This document shows, piece by piece, positions 45,655-54,492 of a DNA stretch of 64,000 nucleotides. The translations under genes and the position numbers were made by a program. Positions within the stretch are counted from its first letter, which is position 1. Each line of letters starts with the position of its first letter. Source of the stretch: Bacteroidota bacterium. GTDB lineage: Bacteria; Bacteroidota; Bacteroidia; Bacteroidales; JABHKC01. The notes beneath the pieces were generated by a model. It had not been told where the DNA came from and made no database searches. It was given only the letters and a program-made list of their open reading frames with translations. The stretch is from contig JABHKC010000158.1 in NCBI GenBank assembly GCA_018692315.1, positions 1 through 64,000 of the forward strand. The letters run 5' to 3'.

Positions 45655-45939
45655 TTATACCACATCAAGCATTTTTTCGAGTTTTTTTACAAAATTTTCA
45701 AGGTCCAATTTTGCCGTAGCGGTATCAATCTCATATTCCTGGCAAAGCAAATTCAGTATTTCTTGAAGGCAATTTTTTCCATCAATGTTTTCCCAGATAA
45801 ATGCCGCTACTTCTTTAAGTGTGAAAACATTTGTCATGTCGCCAACATTCCGATTTATTGGAACTAATATATATTCGTTTCCTTCTTTTCTTGATATTAT
45901 TTTGTTGCTATGTTTGTAAATAATATTTAATGAATCCAT
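45655..45939 (-). CDS. PqqD family peptide-binding protein
   Basis: A 94-residue protein with the PqqD/RRE winged-helix pattern: EYILVPINRNVGDMTNVFTL (two strands), LKEVAAFIWENIDG and EILNLLCQEYEIDTATAKLD. PqqD domains hold the leader of a ribosomally made peptide and present it to modifying enzymes. It is the first gene of the minus-strand operon, 43 bases from the divergent nucleotidyltransferase gene. Confidence 0.92.
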   Translation of the reverse strand: MDSLNIIYKHSNKIISRKEGNEYILVPINRNVGDMTNVFTLKEVAAFIWENIDGKNCLQEILNLLCQEYEIDTATAKLDLENFVKKLEKMLDVV

Positions 45940-45951
45940 TCTAAATTATAT

Positions 45952-45959
45952 TAATTTTG
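45952..45959 (+). promoter_or_regulatory. Possible -7 box of the nucleotidyltransferase gene
   Basis: TAATTTTG (45952-45959) fits TAnnTTTG and lies 23 bases before the ATG at 45983. No good TTTG -33 box is present at the expected distance, so support is partial. The gap also has to hold the divergent operon's promoter. Confidence 0.35.
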
Positions 45960-45982
45960 TGCAAAATTAGCACAATATCTAA

Positions 45983-47161
45983 ATGATTGAGTACAGCAAT
46001 ATTACTAATTTTAATTTATCTGTTGAAGATAAATTCTTGCTCGAATGTTTGAGAGATAAAGACAGAAGCAATTTTGCGGAGATATCTTCAGGTTCTAAAT
46101 CAGAGTTGAATTGGAAATTGATTGCTAAAAAATATACTGAAAATGGCATTTCTCAATTATTATTCAAAAAACAAAAACTCATTGATTTGCCAATTGAAAT
46201 TGCAGAATATTTTAAAAAGCAATATTATGCTACTCTCGCAAAGAACACCTTAATTTATAACAAATTAGATGAAATAATTTCTGAATTTAGAAAAGAAGAT
46301 ATCGAATTAGTTTTATTGAAAGGATGTCTGCTGGCAGAAACGGTTTACAATGATATTGGGCAACGTCCGATGGGCGATTTTGATATTCTCATTGAAAAGA
46401 AAAATTTAGAAAAATCATATATAATTCTCACAAAATTAGGCTATAAAAAATTGCATAATAAAAATGAATTTATTGAAAAATTGCAATTGACATATAATTA
46501 TGGGTATGTAAAAGATATGCAACTTTTAGAGCTGCATTGGGATTTATTGCCACCACATTGTATTCATTCAATTAATATTGATGACTTTTTTAGCACAAAA
46601 CAAAAAATTAAAATTTCAAATTCGGAAACATATATGTTTGCTCCTGAATTTTTATTGATTCATTTATGTTTGCACCTGAGCAGAAATTTTGGTGCAGGAG
46701 GTGTGCGACTATGTTGGTATGTAGATATTAAAAAGACTAGTGAGATTTTCAAATCGACGATTAATTGGGACGTTTTACTTGAAAAGTCAAACACTTTTTC
46801 CATTACTAATATAGTCTTAAGTCATCTTTTTATTGCCTATAAATACTTTGACACAGAAATTCCAGCCCATCTGTTTGCAAACAAAAACTTCAATAATGTT
46901 GAACAACTTTTTCTTAAATTGTATAGTCTTGGAGTTCAAAAGAAACTTGCAAAAACTGATCTTAGCTATTATAAAAAAGTTATGCACATCGAAGGATTTT
47001 TGAATAAAATAAGATTTTTGATGGGAAACCTTTTTCCTTCTGTGGATTATATAAAATCAAAATATTCAATAAAATCGAATCTTTACGCCTATTTCTTCTA
47101 TCCTATTGAAATATTTTTACTTATTAAAAAGGTAAAAATCAATCTTTTTAAATTATCCTAA
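45983..47161 (+). CDS. Nucleotidyltransferase family protein (PF14907-like)
   Basis: A 392-residue cytoplasmic protein. The nucleotidyltransferase core shows VLLKGCLLAETVYNDIGQRP, then MGDFDILIEKKNLEKS (Asp-x-Asp metal pair), LQLTYNYGYVKDMQLLELHWDL (two pieces) and PEFLLIHLCLHLSRNFGAGG. This is the pattern of uncharacterised PF14907 enzymes that accompany PqqD/HprK-like gene sets. It diverges from the pqqD-like gene, so it belongs to the same cluster by position. The transferred nucleotide and the target are unknown. Confidence 0.87.
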   Translation: MIEYSNITNFNLSVEDKFLLECLRDKDRSNFAEISSGSKSELNWKLIAKKYTENGISQLLFKKQKLIDLPIEIAEYFKKQYYATLAKNTLIYNKLDEIISEFRKEDIELVLLKGCLLAETVYNDIGQRPMGDFDILIEKKNLEKSYIILTKLGYKKLHNKNEFIEKLQLTYNYGYVKDMQLLELHWDLLPPHCIHSINIDDFFSTKQKIKISNSETYMFAPEFLLIHLCLHLSRNFGAGGVRLCWYVDIKKTSEIFKSTINWDVLLEKSNTFSITNIVLSHLFIAYKYFDTEIPAHLFANKNFNNVEQLFLKLYSLGVQKKLAKTDLSYYKKVMHIEGFLNKIRFLMGNLFPSVDYIKSKYSIKSNLYAYFFYPIEIFLLIKKVKINLFKLS

Positions 47162-47231
47162 AATATTTTAAAGAATTATAAAACCCAAATTTATCTAAAT
47201 CAATAACTAACCGATTAATAAATAACAAATT

Positions 47232-48965
47232 ATGATTAAAAAATTAATGCTATTCGCTTTGTTTATTCTATCTATATTAGAAATATTTAGCCAAGGTTTG
47301 CCACATAAAATGACAGATTTTGAAAAACAGCAAATGCCACATTATTTAAACTCAATAGTTTCGAGAGGATTCACTCAACCTCCTGTTTCTCAAGTACGCA
47401 CAGTTGCAGAATGGGAAGAGATGGATGCAATTATCATATCTTGGGAATCTTTTAGTTCTGTTTTGACAGAAATTGTTAGATATGCAAAAGAAGAATGCAA
47501 AGTTTTTATAGTCTGTTCAGATTCAAATTCTGTAAAAAATACATTAACATCAAGCAATGTTAGCTTGACAAATTTGGAATTTTTAATTGAAGCTTCAAAC
47601 AGTGTTTGGATTCGTGATTATGGTCCAAATAATGTTTACACAAATGAAGTAGATTCTTTAATAATTGTTGATTGGATATATAATAGACCGCGGCCAGACG
47701 ATGATGTAATTCCTGAAGCTGTTGCTAATAAATTGAATGTTCCTATTTATGAAACAACTCAGAGCCCATACGACATTATTCATGCCGGAGGAAATTTCAT
47801 GTCAGATGGTTTCGGAACAGCCTTTTCATCAAATCTTGTTTTGGAAGAAAATCCTGGAAAAACCGAATCAGAAATTGATAGTGTTATACATAAGTTTATG
47901 GGTATTGAAAGGTATGTGAAAATGACTAATTTGCCATACGATGGAATTCATCACATAGATATGCACATGAAATTGATTGACGAAGAGACTTTACTTGTAG
48001 GAGAATATCCAACAGGAATTTCCGATGGCCCACAAATTGAGGCAAATTTACAATATGTATTAAGTAATTTTAATTCGATTTTTGGCACACCATATAAAGT
48101 TATAAGAATTCCAATGCCCCCTGAAAATGGGAATTATCCAAATGGATTGTGGAATGGAGCTGATTATCGAACTTATACAAATTCATTAATTATTAATAAG
48201 ACAGTTTTGGTTCCAACCTATGAATATCAGTACGATACAACAGCACTAAGAATCTATAAAGAAGCCATGCCAGGCTACAATATTGTTGGGATTAATTGCA
48301 ATGCAACAATTCCGTCAAGCGGAGCAATTCATTGTATTAGCCACGAAATTGCTACTAATGACCCACTCTTAATTTCTCATCAGCCTCATCTATCACTAAT
48401 TGATTCTTCTACAGAAAACTATTTAATCGAAGCAAAAATAATACATCGTTCCGGCATTCAAAATGCCAGCATTTATTATAGAAATGACACTATAAATCCA
48501 TATTTGTCTGCCTCAATGAGCTTATTAAATCTGGCTGATAATATATGGTCAGGAGAAATTACATCTCAGAATTTAATGGACACTATATATTATTACATTG
48601 AAGCACAATCCAATTCAGGGAAAACTCAAGTTCGACCAATAGTTGCACCTGCAGGATACTGGAAATTTACTGTTGCAAATAATACAATAAATATTGCTTC
48701 TAAAGATTTCCGAAATAATTTCAATATTTCTTATTCAAAGGCTTCCAAAAAGGTATTTATTACAATGAATAGTGATAAATTCCAAAAAGCAAGTTTGTCG
48801 ATTTTCGATATTTTAGGAAAAGAAACTATTCTTTCAAATCCAAAAATAATTCATGAAGGATTAAATGACTTATCATTTTCAACCAGCAAATTCAAGCAAG
48901 GATTATATTTTGTTGTATTGAAAACCGAAAGAAATGCTTATACTGAAAAAGTGATTATTAACTAA
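47232..48965 (+). CDS. T9SS-secreted peptidylarginine/agmatine deiminase-like enzyme
   Basis: A 577-residue protein with signal peptide (MIKKLMLFALFILSILEIFSQ). The guanidine-modifying domain (about 40-390) keeps the family residues: WIRDYGPNN with Asp129, YDGIHHIDMHMKL with His240/241, and SGAIHCISHEI with Cys368, near the positions of the Porphyromonas gingivalis enzyme PPAD (Asp130, His236, Cys351). An Ig-like region (about 400-480) and a type A sorting domain (last 75 residues, FKQGLYFVVLKTE) follow. It should hydrolyse arginine side chains or agmatine outside the cell. It starts 70 bases after the nucleotidyltransferase gene. Confidence 0.9.
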   Translation: MIKKLMLFALFILSILEIFSQGLPHKMTDFEKQQMPHYLNSIVSRGFTQPPVSQVRTVAEWEEMDAIIISWESFSSVLTEIVRYAKEECKVFIVCSDSNSVKNTLTSSNVSLTNLEFLIEASNSVWIRDYGPNNVYTNEVDSLIIVDWIYNRPRPDDDVIPEAVANKLNVPIYETTQSPYDIIHAGGNFMSDGFGTAFSSNLVLEENPGKTESEIDSVIHKFMGIERYVKMTNLPYDGIHHIDMHMKLIDEETLLVGEYPTGISDGPQIEANLQYVLSNFNSIFGTPYKVIRIPMPPENGNYPNGLWNGADYRTYTNSLIINKTVLVPTYEYQYDTTALRIYKEAMPGYNIVGINCNATIPSSGAIHCISHEIATNDPLLISHQPHLSLIDSSTENYLIEAKIIHRSGIQNASIYYRNDTINPYLSASMSLLNLADNIWSGEITSQNLMDTIYYYIEAQSNSGKTQVRPIVAPAGYWKFTVANNTINIASKDFRNNFNISYSKASKKVFITMNSDKFQKASLSIFDILGKETILSNPKIIHEGLNDLSFSTSKFKQGLYFVVLKTERNAYTEKVIIN

Positions 48966-48974
48966 AAACCAAAA

Positions 48975-49523
48975 ATGACCTTAATTATAGTTGCACTTAC
49001 AGCAATAGTCTCAATTGCTGCATTTAATAACAGACAAATATTTTATAAATTATTATTAAATCCTTTTCAGGTTTATCATCGGAAAGAATGGTATAGATTG
49101 TTTTCACATGGTTTGATTCATGCAGATTGGACACATCTAATTATAAATATGATTGTGTTATGGTCTTTTGGTAGTTCGGTCGAGTATTATTTAGATTCAA
49201 ATTTTCTTTTTTTATTATTATACGTAAGCGCCATTTTAATTTCTACCTCAAATACTATACGGAAATATAAAGACAATGCAAATTATGATTCGGTTGGGGC
49301 ATCAGGAGGAGTTTCAGCCATTGTTTTTGCAAGCATATATTTCGATCCATTTAGAAACATCTATTTCTATTTTGCGATTCCAATTCCAGGAATTGTTTTT
49401 GCAGCATTATATCTTGGATATTCATATTATATGAGTAAGAAAAATTCAGACAATATTAACCACGATTCACATTTTATTGGTGCAGTTATTGGCATTATTT
49501 TTCCCTTTATTCTTGGATATTAA
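48975..49523 (+). CDS. Rhomboid family intramembrane serine protease
   Basis: A 182-residue polytopic protein (about six helices). It has the rhomboid features RLFSHGLIHADWTHLIINM (L1 loop), the catalytic GASGG with Ser110, and a later-helix histidine (His166 in SHFIGAVIGI). Rhomboids cut within membrane helices. It starts nine bases after the deiminase gene, suggesting cotranscription. Its substrates are unknown. Confidence 0.92.
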   Translation: MTLIIVALTAIVSIAAFNNRQIFYKLLLNPFQVYHRKEWYRLFSHGLIHADWTHLIINMIVLWSFGSSVEYYLDSNFLFLLLYVSAILISTSNTIRKYKDNANYDSVGASGGVSAIVFASIYFDPFRNIYFYFAIPIPGIVFAALYLGYSYYMSKKNSDNINHDSHFIGAVIGIIFPFILGY

Positions 49524-49546
49524 ACACTTAATCATTATTATTTTTA

Positions 49547-50395
49547 ATGAGAACCTTAAAATATTGCAGTTTAAATGGCAAGTTTTTTCAAAGTAACAAG
49601 AGCGTTTTAACAATTCAAAATCGCTCTTTTCGGTATGGCGATGGCTTGTTTGAAACAATGCGTGCAAATGGGAAGGAGGTCTTTTTTTTTGAAAACCACT
49701 TAGAAAGATTGATGTCTGGCATGAAAATCCTTAAAATGAAAGTGCCACTTTCTTTGAATATAAGCAATTTACGTTATGAAATTAACTCACTTTTTGACAA
49801 AAATCATTATTACCAAGGTGCTCGGGTAAGGCTATCAGTTTTCAGAAATGAAGGAGGCTATTATACACCAATCACAAATGAAATTTCATATTTGATTGAA
49901 ATTGAGAAACTTTCAACATCATATTATGAATTAAATGCAAAAGGTTTAATAATTGATTTTTATTCTGAAATTTATAAGTCGCATAACAAATTTGCCAACA
50001 TCAAATCAAATAATGCACAATTATTTGTTTTGGCAGGAATATATAAAACTGAAAAAGGATTGGATGATTGTATTATACAAAATAGTTCGGAAAATATTGT
50101 TGAAACTATTAGCTCGAATATTTTTTTTGTGGTTGGGGATAAAATTTTCACACCTAATATTCAATCAGGATGTGTTAATGGAGTGATGCGGAAGCAGATT
50201 ATTTCTATTGCAAAAAGCAGATTTGAAGTAATTGAAACTGAATTAAATGAAAATATTTGTATGGAGGCAGAAGAGGTATTTATTACAAATGCAATTCAAG
50301 GCATTAATTGGGTAATGGGACTTGGACAAAAAAGATTCTTTTCAAAAATATCCAGACTGTTAATCAGCGAGTTAAATAATAAATTGAATTTTTGA
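49547..50395 (+). CDS. Class IV aminotransferase (PabC/BCAT-like)
   Basis: A 282-residue PLP enzyme of fold type IV. The start RSFRYGDGLFETMRANG is typical of aminodeoxychorismate lyase and branched-chain aminotransferases. The likely PLP lysine lies in SHNKFANIKSNN, and SENIVETISSNIFFVVGD plus IFTPNIQSGCVNGVMRK are the cofactor and product-binding regions. Discrimination between lyase (folate) and aminotransferase function is not possible from sequence alone; a PabC-like role is favoured by length. Confidence 0.85.
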   Translation: MRTLKYCSLNGKFFQSNKSVLTIQNRSFRYGDGLFETMRANGKEVFFFENHLERLMSGMKILKMKVPLSLNISNLRYEINSLFDKNHYYQGARVRLSVFRNEGGYYTPITNEISYLIEIEKLSTSYYELNAKGLIIDFYSEIYKSHNKFANIKSNNAQLFVLAGIYKTEKGLDDCIIQNSSENIVETISSNIFFVVGDKIFTPNIQSGCVNGVMRKQIISIAKSRFEVIETELNENICMEAEEVFITNAIQGINWVMGLGQKRFFSKISRLLISELNNKLNF

Positions 50396-50419
50396 GAATG
50401 AATTAACAAAATAGGGCTG

Positions 50420-51010
50420 TCAATTTAAATTAGGATTCTCTGGAAAGTTTATCCAGGTTTTATACTCTTCCCCTAGATTTAAAATTGACTCTTTCCAAAT
50501 TGATGGCTCATTTTTTCTCATAATAGTTTTGGCATCCAAATTTGAAACCAACCAAGAATTAATTTTTAATTCATCTTCCAATTGATTTGCGCTCCAACCA
50601 GAATATCCAATGAAAAATCGAATTTGGTTTTTGTTAATCAATCCAGATTTTATAATTTTTTTTAATTCACTAAAATTGCCTCCCCAGAATATTCCATCAG
50701 CAATTTCAACACTATCTGGTAAAAATTTTCCTAATGTGTGAATATAATGTACGGAATCAGTTTTTACTGGTCCTCCAACAGAAATTAATGAATCGAATTT
50801 TGGGAAATCTGTTAATATTTCATTCAATGAAATTTTAACAGGTTTGTTTAATACGAAACCAACACTTCCTTCCGTCGAATGTTCTGTGAGCAATATTACT
50901 GAACGTCCAAAATAATAATCGTTTAAGAATGGCTCTGCTATTAAGATTTTCCCGGGTTTTGGTAAAACCTTATTCGTTTCTATTTTAAAGAAATTATTAT
51001 CAATATTCAT
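50420..51010 (-). CDS. YqgE/AlgH family protein
   Basis: About 196 residues from the ATG at 51010 (MNIDNNFFKIETNKVLPKPG). The longer frame to 51073 would add a 21-residue hydrophobic stretch not seen in the family. Family motifs are GKILIAEPFLNDYYFGRSVI, LLTEHSTEGSVGFVLNKP and the late FFIGYSGWSANQLEDEL. The fold is known but the biochemical function is not; AlgH affects alginate regulation in Pseudomonas. Confidence 0.92.
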   Translation of the reverse strand: MNIDNNFFKIETNKVLPKPGKILIAEPFLNDYYFGRSVILLTEHSTEGSVGFVLNKPVKISLNEILTDFPKFDSLISVGGPVKTDSVHYIHTLGKFLPDSVEIADGIFWGGNFSELKKIIKSGLINKNQIRFFIGYSGWSANQLEDELKINSWLVSNLDAKTIMRKNEPSIWKESILNLGEEYKTWINFPENPNLN

Positions 51011-51112
51011 AATAATACATTTTGTAAAATTTACGAAGTATAAAATTATACTATAAAAAACAAATTTCAACAATAATTTTCTATTTTTGCGAATTATTTT
51101 TGAAATTTAGAT

Positions 51113-51889
51113 ATGATTAGAAAAACGATAATTTATTTTTTATTAGTACTTGTTTTTGCTTCATGCCGCCAGCATAAAGAATTAGTTTATCTCCAAAATC
51201 TTGATACTTCTTATGTCGAAAATCAAGCAATAAAAAATGATGACCAATACAAAGTTCAAGAGAATGATATTTTGCATATCAAAATATTAAGCATGAATAA
51301 GGATATTGTTGAATTATTTAGTATGGATGCAAGCAGTCAAACTAATAATTATCAACAATACAATGAAGCATCAATGTATTTCCAAGGTTATTCAGTTGAT
51401 AAAAATGGGAATATATCAGTACCTATTTTGGGTGAGATTTATGTACAAGATTTATCTATGGACGAAATAAACAAAATAATTTTAGAAAAAGTTGAGGAAT
51501 ATATTAAAGATCCCACAATAATTGTAAAACTTGCAAATTTCAGGATTACTTTACTTGGTGAAATTAGGAGTCCTGGCATTTATACTTCATATAACAATCA
51601 AATATCTATTTTTCAAGCACTAAGTATGGGAGGTGATGTTACAGATTATGGTAATAGAAAAAATGTTCTTTTAATTAGGCCTGCGAAAAATGGGTCTTCA
51701 ACTATTAGAATTGATTTAACAGATAAAAATCTCATAGCATCAGAATATTATTATTTAAAACCTAATGATTTAATCTATGTTGAACCAATGAAATCTAAAG
51801 GTATTAGATTGATAGCCTCTGATTATGGAGTATTGTTGGCTACGATTTCTTCTACTCTAACTACAATTTTACTATTACTACAATTATAA
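51113..51889 (+). CDS. Wza-like polysaccharide export lipoprotein
   Basis: A 258-residue outer-membrane lipoprotein (lipobox FASC, Cys18). The Poly_export domain shows YKVQENDILHIKILSMN and YSVDKNGNISVPILGEIYV, followed by an SLBB-like segment (FRITLLGEIRSPGIYTSYNN). A C-terminal hydrophobic helix (about 238-256) ends the protein as in Bacteroidota capsule exporters. It forms an export channel with the Wzc-like protein encoded 76 bases downstream. A -7-like TATTTTTG lies at 51082-51089. Confidence 0.93.
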   Translation: MIRKTIIYFLLVLVFASCRQHKELVYLQNLDTSYVENQAIKNDDQYKVQENDILHIKILSMNKDIVELFSMDASSQTNNYQQYNEASMYFQGYSVDKNGNISVPILGEIYVQDLSMDEINKIILEKVEEYIKDPTIIVKLANFRITLLGEIRSPGIYTSYNNQISIFQALSMGGDVTDYGNRKNVLLIRPAKNGSSTIRIDLTDKNLIASEYYYLKPNDLIYVEPMKSKGIRLIASDYGVLLATISSTLTTILLLLQL

Positions 51890-51965
51890 ACATGAACTTT
51901 TTCATAGGCTAAATTTAAGAACTAGCTATTACTATTAACAAAGTTTACAATTTAATCTTTAAGAC

Positions 51966-54464
51966 GTGGATAACAATTTCGATATAAACCAAGAAGAAAA
52001 TATAGATATTAGGAAATATGTTTTCAAATTTTTAGCAAACTGGTATTTATTTGTACTTTCGATATTTATTGCCTTATCAATTTCATTTTATATAAATAAA
52101 TTTACACTTCCAACCTATAGTATAGGTCTTGATCTATTATTAAAATCAGATGATCCCTATGGAAGTAGATTTGGCTCAGGTAACCTCATGGGTTTTGGAA
52201 TGTTCGACGATCAAACAAATATAAATAATGAAATTGGAATATTACAATCATTTAGCCTGAACAAAAAAGTAATTGATGAACTTGATTTTGAGATTTCATA
52301 CTATTCTGTAGGAAGAATGAAAACTCAGGAAAAATATAGATCATCACCATTTAGTGTGAATATTGACACTTCAAAAAATCAGCTTAGAGGATTCCCATTT
52401 TATGTTGAAATTCTTTCAAGAACTGAATATCGGCTTGAAATTAATGAAGAGGTTGAATATTTTGATACACTATTGGTTAATAATAACATTTATAAATTTG
52501 GTGAGCAAGTTGATGATTTTTTCTTTAATTTCAATATCACTTTGAATGAACCTAGCAGCTTCGATTTCAAACGACCAAACTATGGATATTCAGAATGGTT
52601 TTTCATCATTAATAGTATAAATGGGCTAATTAATAGCTACAGAGCAAAAATAAATATTGAGCTCCAAGATAAAGAAGGATCAATTTTAAACCTGATAACT
52701 GAAGGACAAGTTGCTGAAAAAGAGGCTAATTATTTGAATAAACTTGCTGAAGTTTATATTCGTTCTGGTTTGGACGATAAAAATAGAAAAGCAAATAAAA
52801 CAATTGAATTTATTAATAATCAGTTAGGGGAAATAGTTGACTCATTAACACAAGCTGAGAGAAATCTTGAAAACTTTAGGCTTAATAATAAGATTATTGA
52901 TTTAAGCAGACAAGGTATTGCAATTTCTGAAAAATATGAAGAACTAATTAAAGAAGAAGCTCAACAAATAATTCAAGCCGAATATTATAATTATCTTTTA
53001 GAATATGTTGAAAATAAAAATGATTATTCAGACTTAGTAGCTCCTTCAATTGTGGGTATTCAAGAACCACAAATTAGTTCAATAATTATTAAATTAAGTG
53101 AATTGCTTGATCAAAGGAATACATTGTTATTCAGTGCCAATGAAAGCATTCCTACTTTAAATTTGATAGACTTAAACATTAGTAATGCAAAAAAATCTTT
53201 GCTCGAAAACATAAGAAATATTAAAAAGACATTTGAAATATCTCAAGAAAGTTTATCAAAAAGAATTTCAAAAGTAAATAGTGAAATTGCCCAATTACCT
53301 AAAACTGAAAGTGAACTAATTAATATTCAAAGAGAATTTGATTTAAATAATGAAATTTACACCTATCTTTTAGAAAAAAAGGCAGAATCTGGAATTGCAC
53401 TTGCATCGAATGTGCCAGATAGTAAAATATTAGATAATGCTTTATTGTTTAATGCAACTATTGTTTCTCCTAAGAAAAAAATGAATTTCCTGATAGCCTT
53501 GGTAATTGGACTACTTATTCCGGTTTTACTTATTATTGGTAGAGACTATTTTAATGACAAAATTGTCGATCATAAGGATATTGAAGGAAAAGTGAAGATT
53601 CCTATTATTGGAACAGTGGGAAAAAATGTAAGAGAAGTTGAAATCCCTGTATTTGATAAACCAAAGTCTTCATTAGCTGAATCATTCCGTTCTTTACGAA
53701 CTAATTTGGAATATTTATTATCCGAAGCAGAGAAGAAAGTTATTATTTTGACTTCTACCGTGAGTGGTGAAGGAAAAACTTTTTGTGCAATAAATTTAGC
53801 ATCTATTATTGCAATGTCTGATAAAAAGGTTCTGCTTATCGGAATGGATCTTAGAAAACCAAAGATTCAAAAGGCATTTGCTATGCTCAAAAATGATATT
53901 GGCATGAGTACTTATCTCATCAAAAAAAGCAATATTGATGAAATAATCCAAACAACTAATATTAGAAATTTGTCAGTAATTCCTTCAGGACCTACTCCAC
54001 CAAATCCTGCTGAACTAGCTGGTACACAAAGGATGGAAGACCTTATCTCATATGCAAAAAAAGAATATGATTATGTAATAATTGATACGCCTCCTGTTGC
54101 ATTAGTTACTGATGCATTGATTCTATCACGATTTTCAGATTTGAATATTTTTGTAATTAGGCAAAACTATTCAAAGAAAAGTGTACTAAGCCTAATTGAA
54201 GAACTTGATAGCAATCAAAACATGAAGAATTTAGGGATATTAGTAAATGACGTAATGGTTCCAAGTTATTATGGCTACGGCTACGGAGGCTATGGATATG
54301 GTGGTTATGGCTATGGTGGTTATGGCTATGGTGGTTATGGTTATGGTGGTTATGGTTATGGTGGTTATGGTTACGGATACTATGACGAAGATTACGAACC
54401 GCTATCATTATGGGAAAAGATTTTAGTTTTTCTCAAACTAAAGAGTCGAAAAAAACCAAGTTAA
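51966..54464 (+). CDS. Wzc-like polysaccharide co-polymerase / tyrosine autokinase
   Basis: An 832-residue protein starting at GTG 51966 (MDNNFDINQEENIDIRKYVF). Membrane helices at about 28-46 and 512-530 bracket a Wzz/GNVR periplasmic region with coiled coils (about 270-500). The C-terminal BY-kinase shows TSTVSGEGKTFCAINLA (Walker A), LIGMDLRKPKIQ (Walker A') and YDYVIIDTPPVALVTDALIL (Walker B). Its tail is a tyrosine/glycine repeat encoded by 15-bp units at 54267-54383. The kinase controls capsule or exopolysaccharide chain length through tail tyrosine phosphorylation. It pairs with the Wza-like gene just upstream. Confidence 0.95.
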   Translation: MDNNFDINQEENIDIRKYVFKFLANWYLFVLSIFIALSISFYINKFTLPTYSIGLDLLLKSDDPYGSRFGSGNLMGFGMFDDQTNINNEIGILQSFSLNKKVIDELDFEISYYSVGRMKTQEKYRSSPFSVNIDTSKNQLRGFPFYVEILSRTEYRLEINEEVEYFDTLLVNNNIYKFGEQVDDFFFNFNITLNEPSSFDFKRPNYGYSEWFFIINSINGLINSYRAKINIELQDKEGSILNLITEGQVAEKEANYLNKLAEVYIRSGLDDKNRKANKTIEFINNQLGEIVDSLTQAERNLENFRLNNKIIDLSRQGIAISEKYEELIKEEAQQIIQAEYYNYLLEYVENKNDYSDLVAPSIVGIQEPQISSIIIKLSELLDQRNTLLFSANESIPTLNLIDLNISNAKKSLLENIRNIKKTFEISQESLSKRISKVNSEIAQLPKTESELINIQREFDLNNEIYTYLLEKKAESGIALASNVPDSKILDNALLFNATIVSPKKKMNFLIALVIGLLIPVLLIIGRDYFNDKIVDHKDIEGKVKIPIIGTVGKNVREVEIPVFDKPKSSLAESFRSLRTNLEYLLSEAEKKVIILTSTVSGEGKTFCAINLASIIAMSDKKVLLIGMDLRKPKIQKAFAMLKNDIGMSTYLIKKSNIDEIIQTTNIRNLSVIPSGPTPPNPAELAGTQRMEDLISYAKKEYDYVIIDTPPVALVTDALILSRFSDLNIFVIRQNYSKKSVLSLIEELDSNQNMKNLGILVNDVMVPSYYGYGYGGYGYGGYGYGGYGYGGYGYGGYGYGGYGYGYYDEDYEPLSLWEKILVFLKLKSRKKPS
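54267..54383 (+). repeat. 15-bp tandem repeat encoding YGYGG units
   Basis: About seven copies of a 15-bp unit (TATGGyTATGGTGGT) are arrayed in frame in the 3' part of the wzc-like gene, with the outer copies more diverged. Each unit encodes Tyr-Gly-Tyr-Gly-Gly. The multiple of three keeps the frame if copies are lost or gained. Confidence 0.9.
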
Positions 54465-54492
54465 ATTGTAACTTTTTTATATTTCTTTTTTA

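Noticed and set aside
49598-49628. Hairpin (AAGAGCG / CGCTCTT) near the start of the class IV aminotransferase gene
   Set aside because: It lies inside the coding sequence at the conserved NRSFRYGDG region and is followed by only a short T tract, so a terminator or riboswitch role is not supported.
54267-54383. CRISPR-like short repeat array
   Set aside because: The repeat is 15 bp, contiguous, in frame and encodes YGYGG units; there are no spacers and no cas genes.
54157-54408. Histidine/asparagine-rich open frame on the minus strand (HNHHNHNHH pattern)
   Set aside because: It is the exact antisense of the YGYGG repeat of the wzc-like gene and has no start context or homology; the composition is an artefact of the repeat.
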